Source of the DNA: Auanema rhodensis
Lineage: Eukaryota; Nematoda; Chromadorea; Rhabditida; Rhabditidae
NCBI GenBank assembly: GCA_964057225.1
Contig: OZ059897.1
Coordinates: 12,586,001-12,650,000 of the forward strand
DNA: 64,000 nucleotides
Direction: 5' to 3'
In this document: in pieces, positions 21,046 through 33,889 of the stretch
Layout: each line of letters begins with the position of its first letter
Position numbering within the stretch: the stretch's first letter is position 1
Made by a program: the position numbers and the translations under genes
Notes under the pieces: generated by a model
What the model was told of the DNA's origin: nothing
Seen by the model: only the letters and a program-made list of their open reading frames with translations
Databases searched by the model: none

Positions 21046-24000
21046 GATATGATAATATATATATATATATTATTTTCTTTTTATAATAGTTATGTTTTTT
21101 TTTACTTTTTTTTAAAAAAAATAAATAAATATAATAAAAAGAATTTATTTTAGTCGTTTTATAATGGAAAAAATATTTATTTTTGATAGCCTAGTTCTCA
21201 ACCAATTATGCTAATTCATATTCACGTAGGTCAAAAACTACGTAATATATTACTTCATTTCTAGTTTTCTGAATGTATTGAACGGTTATGGAAAAAAGAA
21301 CAATCATGAACCTATTTTCCTTCAACAAATAGTAGCAATAATTAGTTTTTTTTTTTTTTTTGGAGGAAAAAATCGTATCGAATACGATGAGTATAAGATG
21401 TGTTTGATATGTTTTTCAACAAATTTCACAACTGCACGCTAAGAAATTAATCATATCATATAATTATACTTTATGTCATCGTTTATTTCGTATCCTCTAG
21501 ATTCATAGTACTATTTGGTTTAAATAAATTGAATGTTAAATGAAATATATTATTTAAATATATAGATTACCATGGGTTTTCGATACTATTCATTTATGTA
21601 ATTTTTGTGCGAAAAATGTCTTTTATTGGTCAAGAGGGGATAACGTATGTAGATTGGCTAACAAATTGCTTGTCGAGTCTCTACTTCTTGTTATGGTAGT
21701 ATAATATGAAAATATATAAAAAAAGCAGATATCATTTAAGAAAAAAAAATATTTTTATGTAAATTTCTTTAGTATATATTATAATTTTATATTATTTTAA
21801 CTATATATAAATGTATACATATATGCATAGTGCATGTACATAAGAATTAAAAAGCTCAGCTTGTATTGAAACTTTGGATTTTTCTCCACAAATGAACGAT
21901 AAACATAACAAAAAGATTATTTATATTAATGTTTATTTTAAAAAGAACTATCTAAGAGGGCAAGCGTCGGACATAAAATGTTTAAAATAAAGTTTAACTA
22001 AGTTTTCAAGAGAATAGCAAATCATTACGAATTCGAAAGGGGAAACATATTTTTATATATAAAACTATAGTTATATCTGCCCCTTTCTATATATACTATA
22101 CATGTTATTTTTATAATTTTTATATTATAATAGTTTAGAAAAAACTATGAGAAACGAATTTTTTTTTGTCGGACATGTCCGGCAAGCCAGGAAGCATGTG
22201 CTAATCACACAATTTCTGGGAAAATATATTCAGAAACCTATTAGATATATACTAAAAAGATTATATAAGGAATATTTTAAAAAAGTAAAGTAGATTAAGT
22301 TGAATGGGATGCTATTTCCTTGTTCTTCAGTTTGAAAGCCTAATATACTTCAAGGCTATCAGGTCCCATTAAAATGAGATCGACCTATTAGTAGTTCTTC
22401 TCATGTCTTTCGAGCTTTTGCAGAAAAATATATAGACAGTGTATCAGAATCGTTGTCATCTTATCTGGGCATCTAAGAAGAACAAGATACATTTCATGAG
22501 TTTGTTGAACGTAAAACGAAGACTGTCACCAATAGCAAGCTACAACCCGGTTTCATCTATGAATCATCTTCAATTACAATTTATTTATCGGCATAAAATT
22601 GCCATCATTGAACAGCTAAGCTTCATTCAAATGAATTAAACATTTTATACATAGTATGTCTATAGCTAACAAGAAATACAACTTGAATCTAATGTCTGAC
22701 TCATCTGAATCAATCAGTTGAATACCTTGAACTTATTTTTCTTCTTTTTGAACTTTACGCTTCAACTCAGACCATATAAGCCAGAAGAAATGCTTTCAAA
22801 TCCTTTAAAGACTGATTTTTCAATGGCTCTCTCTTTCTTTTTATTTCTTTCTATCCAAATTATTTATGTCTTGTCCAGTTTTATAGAAACAAGATGATCT
22901 CCTATGTGTCTGAGATCCATTAACAAATCTGAGCAGTCATCTTTCTATCATTTTTGTTTTCCATTGTCTTAACATGATGCATACTTTAGTTTTCACAGTA
23001 AAGAACTATATTCGATTTTCTGATTTCTTTCATTTCTGCTATCTCTCAACTCTTTTAAACAAGCAAAAAGCGAAGCAGTTACCCTTGTCCTCAGACTTCC
23101 AAAATCTAGTCATGTCCGCATGTCATTCATTTGAAAAACCAGCATATCCCCCCCCCTTTATTTTCCTCCGTTAATGGTAGACATCGAAAAACTTTCGGTC
23201 TTTCAACTTCTTCTCATTTCGTCCTTATTATCTTTCTGGTCTTACTACCACCAAATTCATTGTCTCATGTCAATCCTCTTCTGAATTGACGTCAATTTTT
23301 TTGTTGAAAAATGAATTTCGACAGTTAATGCATGGTCTACGATGACCATAATCTCTCATTTTGTCCTCTTTCTCACTTCTACCTGTTTCTATGATGACAG
23401 ACTCATAATTGACATGCTGGCCATTACTGAGGTTAGTCAACATCCATATGTCGTCGTCAATGATCCAAGCTTGCCTTCTCATTCTGATCCATCTTAAGAT
23501 AGACATTTCCAACTCATTCATATTGAAGACAGTTTGACAATGCTTCTGACGATTAACGCAAAACGCTACAGGGTATAAGAAGATCACAATTCCCTGTACA
23601 TTCTCACAATGCTCTTTAGTGCTGCAGATGGTTGCTTAAGCCATCTTTTAGGAAGCTTAGCGTTATCCCTCGTCAATTCATTGGTGAATCATACTAAGAC
23701 GATTTCTTCTTTTTTTCCAAGATTTACAGTTCTTTTCTTCCAGAAAATCTTAAAATAAAATATTCATAGTATTAGCTTCTATACTCAGTTAAACTCAAAA
23801 AGTCGGTAGGTCTGATGTCTAACAGTTATCTAATCTTTCTTATTGAGTCAATGTCGAGGACATCCTCAATCTTAACGATGATGATGACGTTGATTAGACG
23901 AACATAAGATCATCAGACTATGATCAACACCTTCAATTTCATGTTGTCTACACTCCCCTTCTCTCCCGTCAGATCATCTATCCATCCTTCCATCCTACCT

Positions 24001-24390
24001 TCATCGCATACACGACGTCGACCTATATACGGTCATCCATCTTTTTCGTATCATTGTCTCTCTCTTTTAAACTCATTCTATGTCTATATTCCTCGTTTTC
24101 ATCTTAAACTTCATAATGTATTTGACCCTCCATAATCCATCTAAACAAAGAATGTTTTCTCATGATATCATTTTCCTTATTTATTCCTTCATTGCATAAT
24201 CATTATCCTTGGTTAATCTTATAGATTTATCATACAAAACTGAAATAATTCTTCTGAATCGTCTTCATTGTCATCATATCATTCTGCACTTTTAGTTTTT
24301 TTTTATTAATAGGTTAAACAACGTCTTTTCTTTCAACTTTTCTTTTTCTCATTTTTCCTTTATTACTTAATTTTTCTTTTCAGAAAAACG
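21046..24390 (+). other. Intergenic region upstream of the secreted-protein gene
   Basis: No convincing multi-exon gene. 21046-22300 is AT-rich. 22300-24150 is noticeably richer in G+C and pyrimidines, with several short open frames lacking family features, one of which is listed separately. CTTTTCAG at 24376-24383 is a likely spliced-leader acceptor for the next gene. Confidence 0.5.
23270..23521 (-). CDS. Possible small single-exon ORF, 83 aa, unrecognised
   Basis: Open frame starting MNELEMSILRWIRMRRQ with mixed composition and a CINC pair near the C-terminus, in a locally GC-richer stretch. There is no signal peptide, no splice support and no family recognised. It may be a chance ORF in an intergenic region. 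Confidence 0.2.
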   Translation of the reverse strand: MNELEMSILRWIRMRRQAWIIDDDIWMLTNLSNGQHVNYESVIIETGRSEKEDKMRDYGHRRPCINCRNSFFNKKIDVNSEED

Positions 24391-26890
24391 ATGAAGTGGA
24401 CCTTCTTGGTACCACTAATTTCAATTTCAACAGCTTTGCAGCTGTTGCCCAATCATGTTTCACTTAATAATAAAACTAAAGTTATTGAAGCTGATACAAC
24501 TTGGTTAGACAAAAAGCAACAAGAAGTTCAAAGAGTGAGATAATCAACAACTGGATTTATATTGATAATGGATTACTATTTCTAGATTTCGCTTGATGCT
24601 TCAAATAAGGAAAAAGTTATATTGCAATTATTGAACACAAAGAAAACTTTTGAAGCTAGTGCTTCTGGAAATGTCGCTGCAGCCGAAACTTCAGATGGCA
24701 AAAGAGCTCAAGTTCAAAAGATTGGAGAAAAAGGTGGAATAGCCACATATGATGGACATAAGTGGGTGTTCTTCAATCATTTTCTTTTTCGCTTTCAAAT
24801 AATTCATCTGAATAATCGTTTTTAAGAGGTCAAATCCGTGTGAAAGATGATGAAGATGGACGTCATGCTTTCTTGAAAGCAGATGGAAAATATGATTTAG
24901 ATACAGTAATGAGAGGAGATCTTAAGAAACCTGAGGTAAATTGATTCATAATCAATAAAATTAATTTTTTTCAATAACTTTAGACAACAGACTTTGAAGC
25001 AACTAATGATCGTTTTGATTTTAAAGTAAATCCAAGTTCACATGACAATAATACCGGTGAAGGTACATTGGCGTTTAATGATAAGGTTAGATTAACTATA
25101 TAATATAATTAATATATTTATATTGTATAGAAAGAAGGCAAAAAAGGTCAATATCAATATACTATTTCTCAAAATGGAAAACGTACTGATGCTTTTCTTG
25201 CTGGAACCGATAAAGGTGCTGCCGGAGAATTTGGTCAATCTCTCTTCGGTCGCCGTAGTGAGAAATACCATTGTTTAGGTAAGATTTATACATAGAAATA
25301 TAATTTAAAAGTTTTGTTTTAGCTGAAACTCCTGGTGTTTCTCAGTGCTATGATGCTCAGGGAAAATCTGTTGGAAAAGTAGTTGCTGACAAGAATGGAA
25401 ATACTGTTGTGTACAACGACAAGGATGTTCCTATTGGTACCGGCACAGTCCGCAAGCTCGGTGAAAGAAGCTATGAAGTAAACAATTATTTCAAAAGTCA
25501 CATGTGGTTAATTATAATATTTTAGGCTGTAATCTCCAAAAATCTATTTATTGCACGTTTGAAAGATGCTCGATCAGCTCCATGCTGCAAAGAGTTAACT
25601 GGAAAAGAATGCACTCAACCAATCAAGTTAGCGAATCCAACAGTGAGTATAACTTAACAAAAATTATATTATTTTAACTATTTGATATATATATATATGT
25701 CATATTATATAATATTTTTTTATAGTTTTCTCATCCATCTCGCCGAGAAGGTGAAACTGTTCATTTGACTTGGCCAGATTGTTTCGATATGGGAATTGAT
25801 GTAACATTACCTCCAGGTAAAACATTAATTAATTATTTATTATTCGATAAAACTGATAATACTAAATTCAATTTGCAGGAGTTCATATCAACAAATTGGC
25901 CATGAAATTGGATGTCTCTATTCAACCAATTGGTAAGCTTCGTTGTATGGATGTTGCTACTTGTGGTCGAGAATGTTTCTATTGTGACTGGTGCAAAAAC
26001 ACAAGGTTCTATTAAAATTCAAAAAAAAACATTAACCAAGTTTATCCAGACAACTAAAATTATTGGAAAATAATGAAGGAAATCTTTGTCGTGCTACTGG
26101 TGAGAGAACATATCGTTTAACAACCAAGCTTTGTCCACCACCTGAGGATCCAAACTTTACTATGTGTTCAGCTTTCTCTAAGTAAGAAATCTTTGATTCT
26201 TTAAATTTTTAATTATTTTTCTTTTGTAAGATCTGTCTGGCAAAAAGATTATTGGCAAAAGCAAGGAGCTGTTGATGTTTGGATGAAATTCTATGAACGT
26301 GGTCAAACTAGACCTGAGGTAATTTAACAGAAAAAAAAGTAATTAATTCATTGAATACATAATTAATTTCAGTTAGAAAAAGAATTCTTTGCTCAAATAG
26401 ATAATCCACTTCTTGGACGTGCTTTCAAATTAGCTATTATTGCTGAATGGTTAGCAGCTAACAGTATTGATGTACGAATATTATTATTTTTTTTGTTTTA
26501 ATTAAAAGAAAATTATTTAGCAAGGATCATATACTCCTACAAACTCTGAATTATTAGAATTTTGGGTTTCAAAGCGTGATCCAGATCGTCTTCTTGCTTG
26601 TCAACATGCTGTTGTTGATTATGAGATTGAAGGTGCTAAGGTTAAGACAAATCTTCTATTTGAAGCTGCTACAACAGCTAATTCTGTAAGTTTATTGTCT
26701 AAAGCATTACAGTAGTTTATTTTAAATTCTTTTTCAGATTCCTAATATTCTTAAAGACAAAAAATGCAGTGCTTTTGAAAAATTACAAGAAGATCGTTTC
26801 CAACAAGAAGCTCGTGAATACAAAAAGCAAACAGGTGGAGGAAATCTTCTAAGTGGTATTGGAAGCTTCTTGAATACTGTTCGAGGATAA
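24391..26890 (+). CDS. Unrecognised secreted Cys-containing protein, 598 aa
   Basis: Fourteen exons: 24391-24534, 24596-24761, 24827-24935, 24984-25085, 25131-25279, 25323-25477, 25526-25642, 25726-25816, 25879-26005, 26050-26181, 26231-26318, 26373-26471, 26521-26685, 26738-26890. All join in frame (1797 nt). A signal peptide (MKWTFLVPLISISTALQ) is followed by a Lys/Gly-rich region with beta-like segments, about residues 50-310. A Cys-rich middle contains CCKELTGKEC and a CGRECFYCDWC cluster, and the C-terminal part is helical (LLGRAFKLAIIAEWLAA). No transmembrane segment is seen after the signal. A spliced-leader acceptor lies 8 nt before the ATG. I recognise no family; it may be a nematode-specific extracellular or pseudocoelomic protein. 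Confidence 0.85.
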
Positions 26891-29043
26891 CAATGAAGAA
26901 TATCGAATCATTTAAATTTTTAAAAAAACTTAATTTATTTTAATTTTTCATATATAAGCTATACGGTTCGAAGTTTTATGCATATTCCTCGTATACTATT
27001 ATTATTTTGTTTTTATTTTCATCCAAGTTTTCTTTATCTGTACATAAAGATCTCCAAATATACTACATACATACATTTCTGAGGTTTTTAATTATAATAT
27101 TTTCTATTTAAAAAGAAAAATAAAAAAAGAAAAATATTGAGGTTTTGCGGTTAAAATGCAAATTAGATGAAAACAGGTGTTTTGCATTCTATTTAATTTG
27201 CTTGATTTCACATCAAAAATCAATCAGCTGCTGCTTTTCACTACGACTATTCACCGACTCATCCGTCATAATCCGAACAAGCCACAAGATGATCTATCGG
27301 CCAAGATTCTGAAAGCACTCAAATAGAATAATTGACAGATAGACAGATCTATTAGTTATATACTGATCTTAAAAGCTTTGTTAAAATCATCAACATCATA
27401 TATTACATATACTTCAAATGTATAATCATCATCATCATCATCATTATCTATTCAAATTTTTAATTATTTAAAACTTCTTTTATAATATAAAGTTATTATT
27501 AACATATAATAAGTATAAATATAAGTATAATTAAGAATTTTTATTTAAGAAATATTTTAAATTTCATGTATTCATTTTCACTCAATTTTAAAACTTCATT
27601 TTTGACTTTTGAATTATTTAAAGAATTTTATGACGTTTTATACAAAAAATAAAATTTTCTATATATTTTCACTACAAATTCATTCAGATTCAGAGAAAGA
27701 ACAACACAAAACGATCCAATCCCTCTTTTCTTCTGCAAAAATTTCCAATTTTTCAAAAAATTGGTCTTCCACCATCATCTTCTTAAGTCCACGAGCGCTG
27801 TTATTAGCACAATGATGTAACTTCCGAGCTTTTTTTGCCTCAAAATTTATATTTATTTTACTTTTAAAATATATTTATGATAATATATTATAATATAAAT
27901 AAATAATTATGTTCTATTACTTTTCATGTTCTATAACTAATAAGAAAAAATGTCATTAATAGCAGGATGAGCTAAGTTTTTTTTAATTGTGCAACTCGAA
28001 AGAAGAAAATCTGATAGCATTGAAGTTCATTAATCACGTCCTATGAGATTTTAGCTTATTTTCATTTTCCTTTTCTAAACATAGATTACATTTCGCTTTC
28101 TTCTTCTTCTTCTCTTTTTCAATTTTTTGTATTTGGCTGTGAAATGTAATTTTTTTCTTTTTTTTTGTCTTCATTATTATTATTATGCAAAAAAACTTTT
28201 TGTTAATGAGAAAGAAAAAGTTGTTTTCATATTTAATATTATATTTTGAATTTTAAAATTACTATTTCATTAATTACGTTTTGCAATATTTTCCTATCTA
28301 CTATATCTTAAAAACCTCGTTTTTTTTCCTTTTTTTTGTTTTCAAAAAAAAATTGTTCTATTCTTAAAGTAAACTTTTAAGAAATCTTGATTGATGAGTT
28401 ATAGTTAACATTGTCCAAATGATAAATGTTTTTGAGAGTATAGTTAAATCATGAACCTATCCCGTTAGAGCAAGTTCTTTCGCTTTTGGCACCGGAGGCG
28501 GAGTCGATTTTCGTACGAGGAGTCTCGGATTAAATGCAATGGGGTCCTCCTGAACCTTCTGATGGCTGGCAGAGCTTCAGCACATTCATCTAAGCTAGAT
28601 TTCTTTTCTTCTTTTTTTTGATTTTTTAATTATTTCAAATATATCAATAACCATATATGTTGATGAATTAATTAAATAAAGAAAACATTCTGAAATTGAT
28701 GTCCAAAATATTTTGATGCTTAAAACTCTGAAAAATGAAATGATGTGACATTTTGAATAAGATCAAATTACATATATAAACGAATCTTCGACCATCTTTT
28801 TCTTATTTTAACATTTACTATTACACTTTTGTTGAAACAATTAGACACCTTTTTACTTTTTATTTTCTAAAATACATATATTATATGTATATTATCAGCC
28901 ATTTTACTATTATTAAGGTAATTAATAATTAGTTTTTTACTATAATTTTATTTTCTCTCCTTCATGTGTAAATATAAACGTTTTCACTTCATTATTGGAT
29001 AATATTTCAGTTCATTTCAGAGGCTGTTGCCGTTTCTGTTTTC
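26891..29043 (+). other. Intergenic region with two GC-richer islands
   Basis: Mostly AT-rich. Two islands stand out: about 27225-27320 and 28460-28590. Both have open frames ending in stops on one or both strands, but no gene model could be assembled. The remainder, including TCATCATC repeats near 27426, shows nothing recognisable. Confidence 0.5.
28460..28590. other. GC-rich island of unknown nature
   Basis: About 130 nt of near-balanced base composition inside very AT-rich DNA. Short frames are open on both strands (for example LEQVLSLLAPEAESIF on + and ECAEALPAIRRFRRTP on -), preceded by TTAG on each strand. It could be a conserved exon, a non-coding RNA or a regulatory element. I could not decide. 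Confidence 0.3.
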
Positions 29044-29059
29044 AGAATCAACGGACAGA

Positions 29060-30307
29060 ATGGAGCGAGAGCTTCGTTTGAAAGCCTTTGTAGAGGAATA
29101 TAGTCGTTTAGTTCAACTATTCGATGATATAATGACTATGAAAGAATCTATGATGAGATTAGAAACATACATGATTATTATGGTTTGTCAAGTAGCAGCA
29201 GCTATGATGGTGAGGTTTTTCGACATTCTTCTAAATATATTCGTGAAATGTAAGAAAACTATAAATTTTCATATGTATCGTGGTATTTTTCACACATTCT
29301 CTTATTTGAGGTTGAATTTCTTTTAAGCTATTCAATCAGATTTTTAAGTATTAAGACATATAATATAGACAGATGTAATATATCTGTCATATAGAATAGA
29401 ATAAGGTCTAATTATACATATGTATGTGTCCTTATTTCAATTGAAAGCTAAACCTTTTTATGGATTAACTATAAATTTTATATATTTATAACATATAAAA
29501 TATATTTTGAAATCTAAATAGTAATAGATTCTTTAGTAAGTTAAAAAGAAAGACTATTCATCATTATATTGACCATTCTATGATGACTTGTTAAAGCAAT
29601 TTGAACGTTGTTCAATTGGGTTTCTTAGATTAATTCCTTAAAAGAAAAAAGAATTAACGTGCCATCAAATCATTATAAAAGGATAGAAATGAAGATCTTT
29701 TCTCTTAAGATTAATCATATAGCAAATTAGACACTCATTTCATATTCATTCACAATTCTCTTTAATTAATTAACATTACATTACTTATAATACCTCATTT
29801 TATCTTAACTATACATACATATATTCATATATATATATATATATAAACTTTTATATATTACTTATACTAAAACATTTTTTAAGGCTGGAAGCTTCTTTCT
29901 TTTATTTCGATTTTGTCAACATCAGAAACATCGTGGGGAATATGAATTGGAACATCGTTTCGAGAGAGAAAATACAAATGTCCAAAATAAGGAGCCAGTT
30001 AGACGATCCGTTGCCTAGGGTACGTGTCACTTTTTTCCAGTTGTCCTCATCATCAAACCTTTTACAGACTTGTAATGATGTTCAGGCTAATAATGATGAT
30101 GATGATGACGATGAGGATGATGAAGATTCTTCAGAAAATAATAAAAATTCACAATTTCTTACAAAAATTGAAATTTCATCTTCTACGGCATCATCATCTA
30201 TTAAATCAGTAAGGTTACATCATAATGCTTATTATCCATCAGAGGTATCAATTCCTACAATTGATCGAACCATCAGCCAAGATTCTTTAACCATCATTCG
30301 AAAATAA
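29060..30307 (+). CDS. Small single-pass membrane protein, two possible C-termini
   Basis: Exon 1 (29060-29209) encodes a charged helix (MERELRLKAFVEEYSRLVQL) and the start of a hydrophobic segment. Exon 2 from 29884 completes the transmembrane helix (YMIIMVCQVAAAMMAGSFFL), then a basic and acidic cytosolic-type tail. Reading on gives TAG at 30016-30018 (94 aa). Alternatively a GTTAGA donor after 29997 joins 30086-30307 in frame, adding a D/E run and a Ser/Thr-rich tail that ends LTIIRK. TTTTCAG before AATCAACGG suggests trans-splicing upstream of the ATG. I recognise no family. The membrane segment is clear; the choice of C-terminus is not. Confidence 0.6.
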
Positions 30308-30800
30308 AAACTGAATTTTTTGTGTTTGTAGCAGCCTTACCTTTCTTCTCAGGAAGAATATTTTTGTTTTGTTTCTTTTTTTTTTTGAAAAAGAAAAAGA
30401 ATAAAAATTCATTTTTTTACTTATCTATTTGCTTTTTTTTTATAATTTTGAAGTTTTTATTGTATAAATAGGCTTGATTGTTAGAGATTTTTTCTTTTCT
30501 TCAATTTATAAACGGATTTTTTATGTACATATATGTATTTGTGTATGTATGTTAATATTACGTAAAATATTTTTTTGTCTTGAATTTTAAAAAAATAATA
30601 TTGTAATTCTTAATTAATTTATAATATATTAAAAATTATTGCTTTAATATTTTATTATATATAATATTATTTTTATTTGTTAAGAAGACCCATTCATAAT
30701 TAAATTGGTTGAGCATCAAGTGTACATAAGTGAACATTTCTTTTTTGCTTTTGTTGTTTTCTCACAATAAAGTTCAAAAATATATAAGAAAAGAATTAGT
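30308..30800. other. Convergent 3' flanks, no gene
   Basis: AT-rich sequence between the stop of the + strand membrane-protein gene and the stop of the - strand gene at 30801. It probably holds both 3' UTRs. Nothing else is seen. Confidence 0.6.
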
Positions 30801-32707
30801 TTACTCTCTTGATCCTGATTGACGATTTAAAGCATCATCAACAGAAAATCTTTTATTATTATTCTGGGACATTGGAGATGGAGTTGTTGATGATGTTGTA
30901 AGTGTAGCAGCTGTAGATCGACGTGGTCGACTAAATTTCAGAGCTTTACCCAAAATATTCCAACGTGATTGAGCCTGAAAAATTAAAATATAGTCTTTGA
31001 GGAAAAAAATTTCTTTTTTAGTTAATGACTCTGAAATAAGGAAGCTGTCATGTTTTGCATTTTTGTGTATGACAAATGAGAGCTTTAAATATGCTACATC
31101 ATACAGTGAGGATTAAACTCCGAACTGAAGGTAGAATCAGTAAAAATAAAAGAAATTTTTTTTTTTAAAGTTATAATATATCAATTATTTTGATTAAGTT
31201 TTAATTTTAAAACTTAAACACTTCAAAACATTCTACAGAATCACTTACACGTGGTGACAGTGAGTCATGTGAACCTAACGATGACGTTGATGCTGTTGAA
31301 GTATATGGATTAAGACCCGGATAATGAGATCGAGAAGACCAGCTTCTAAAACAATTGAAATTGTTTATAAACTTCTGAATTTGTTTACCTCGTATTCAAT
31401 GATGTACTAGGAGGAACTAAGCTATGTCTTGGAGAAGATTTGATTTTAAATTCAAGATATTCACGTGTAACCATTTCTCTATCATGAGGCTTAATCATAT
31501 AATTTTTTTAATATATTAAGATTAAAATATTTCAAAACCTTTTCTTGTCTCCAAAAATATTGTACAAATATTCTTTTTTTGAAATTATTTGAATTTTCTC
31601 CTTCTGAATATGATATATACAAAGTATTAAGTTTATATTTAACAAACGTAATGTTATAGGACTTATTACAGATACAATTCGATGAAATGATGTGCACGTT
31701 CTCCAACTACTAAAATATCGTGAGACTCGAAAAACCTAAATGTATATATATATATATATATTATATTTAAAATATATAATTGATATTGTACCTGATTTAG
31801 AGAGACACTTTGAATTCCTGCACCTCGAGCTCGTGATCTATAAGCTCCTCTCATCTCTCCTCGACATGTCAACAAGGTAACCTTAAAAGCCTTATTAAGC
31901 ATTGAACAAAAATTATTTCAACTTGATGAAAGGTTGTCATATTTTCTGATGAATAAAATCTTGTTGAACAACTAGTTTGCTTCCACCATTGTTGATCACT
32001 TAGAATTTCTTCTTCTGATACTTCATCTCCATCACAAATAAAACAAAAATTATCAACAACCATTGATGGTGGTATCTAAGATTAATAAATTAATTTTATT
32101 TAAATTATGTATATATATATATATAGATATATATAAACATACTTTACTAATATATTTAATAGGACAACGTATAGTATTTGTTAATGTACTTGGTCCATCT
32201 AATGGCTTTTCATCAACTGAGAAAACAGGTATAGGTTCACATGAATTACCATAATGATATAATACTGCTCGTTCTTCTTCAGTACTATCACTTGTTGTAA
32301 GGACTAAAATATAAAATTATATTATTTTATTTTTCAAATCTTTACCGGATTTGCATAGCCTCACAGGACATGCATTAACTTCAACTGGGAAGTCAATAAT
32401 GGAATCCTCTGATTCATCGCGTGAACTGCTAAAGAATTATTCCAAAACAAGTGTAAACATTATTTCATATAAATAATATAATTAAAACATTATACTCTTC
32501 ATAAATAGACAATCCCAATATTATTTAATTTCTCCAGTTGTTTTTTAAACAAAAAAACACAAAACACTGTCAATCTTTTATCATACCTGTCTATAGTTAA
32601 GAATCTTTGTAGCCTTCCTCGCCTAATCATCGTTTCAGATTCATCAAGTATAACCGCAAACATGCAGCTCTCATCCTCGACAAATCTTAAATTTCCTTTT
32701 ACTATTC
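30801..32707 (-). CDS. Paralogue of the K2P C-terminal region (5' end not found)
   Basis: Exons: 32587-32707, 32346-32428, 32143-32303, 31923-32075, 31792-31890, 31663-31735, 31539-31603, 31389-31489, 31249-31345, 30801-30974. All are in frame, about 375 codons. The protein shares a block with the C-terminus encoded at 33890-34709: DNFCFICDGDE, SDQQWW, RFYSS, SWRTCTSFHRIVS and FKKRIFVQYFWR match DNYCFVVDGER, GDDQWW, YFYSE, FWKTCTSFHRIVT and FKKRLFVQYLWR. The end is a Ser-rich tail without counterpart (KRFSVDDALNRQSGSRE). The first exon needs one leftover base from upstream. Either a separate first exon was missed, or these are alternative 3' exons of the K2P gene; exon 37829-37919 ends in the required phase. 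Family not recognised. Confidence 0.7.
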
Positions 32708-33889
32708 CTGTATTTAAATGTTGTCAGAAATGTAATGGAAACAGTAAAAGAAGTACTACGAGCAGAGGCCACACAGCCAAAAACAGTAGGATGTTTTGGT
32801 AGAAGTATACAAGAAGTAAAGCCTTAGAAGTTTTAGCCCCAAGCTAGGATAGCAATGATAGTACTAGTAGTAGTAATAACAGTAGTAGTACTATACATCA
32901 GAAGTAAAACTTCAATTATGAAACATAAAAACACTTATGTAGCTTGTAGAAGAACGTGCGCCCAAACATACAATGCACACACAGTATGGTAAAAGCCAGA
33001 AAATTTGATACATATATTTATATAATATAGATAATCTTTATTTATAAAATGCACATAATTAGAAAGAAGATATTAATAGTAATGAAATGTCAAATTATCA
33101 GTTTCTAATTAGAAAAAGAAAAACAAAGAAAGAAGTTGTTTGGAAGATATTGTCTTCAAAATTCAACGATTATGACTCAAGAGCTATTTTGATGAAAATA
33201 TAGTTTTTATATAGAAATTTGTTGAAAAAAAATGTTTTTTTTTTCAAATAAAAAACAAAAAGAAAGCAGAAAATAAAAATTGTTTTTAAATAAGAGGTAT
33301 CATTTCTGCAAATTGTTTGTATCAATGAACAGCACTAAGCAAAAAAGTATGAACCTGAGATGGTTTTGCATATATCTTATACATTTTCTGTATCCTTTTT
33401 AGGAAATTTTTCTTCCCTTCGATATACATTTTACTTTGAAATTTACAAAACAAATGAAGGAGGAAGGTAAAAACCCGCATAATTTGGATATAATATAAGA
33501 GAATTGAAGATAAAAATAGTAAGAAGAAGTAAAAGAGAGAAACAAATGAACGACAAGATCATGAAAGAGGAAATATGAAATGGGGGATAGCGAGATGGAT
33601 ACACAGGGACAGATAGACTGATTGGACAGAGGAAGAAACAGTAACAAACATAGAAATATACAAAAACCTTTTAAGACAGAGAGGGAGAGAAGGGGGGAGA
33701 GAAAGAGAGAGAAAAGAAAAGAAAAAGAGAGAAATAGAGAGTGAGATAGAGAGAGATAAAGAAAAAAACAAAAATTTAAAAGTTCTCTCTAAAACAGAAA
33801 GATAAGAAGTTGACAGGGAAAAATTTGGCTAGAAAAAGACATCATCTTCACAGTCTTAGAAATGGCTGAAGCGTATCTAGACAACAAAG
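32708..33889. other. Gap between the two paralogous - strand regions
   Basis: AT-rich, with a purine-rich tract around 33640-33780. A first exon for the downstream gene was looked for on the - strand and not found with confidence. Long open frames here are low-complexity. Confidence 0.5.

Noticed and set aside
22170-22181. Perfect palindrome CGGACATGTCCG resembling a p53-family half-site
   Set aside because: A single half-site in intergenic DNA; 12-nt palindromes are expected by chance in 64 kb at this level, and a second half-site is missing.
31869-32063. Uninterrupted 64-aa frame ending LLRLPC
   Set aside because: Its 3' part reads through a 32-nt intron-like segment (31891-31922); splicing it restores the frame shared with the paralogous tail.
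33399-33771. - strand frames with Ser/Leu/Phe runs
   Set aside because: Antisense of a purine-rich simple-sequence tract; no splice structure or family.
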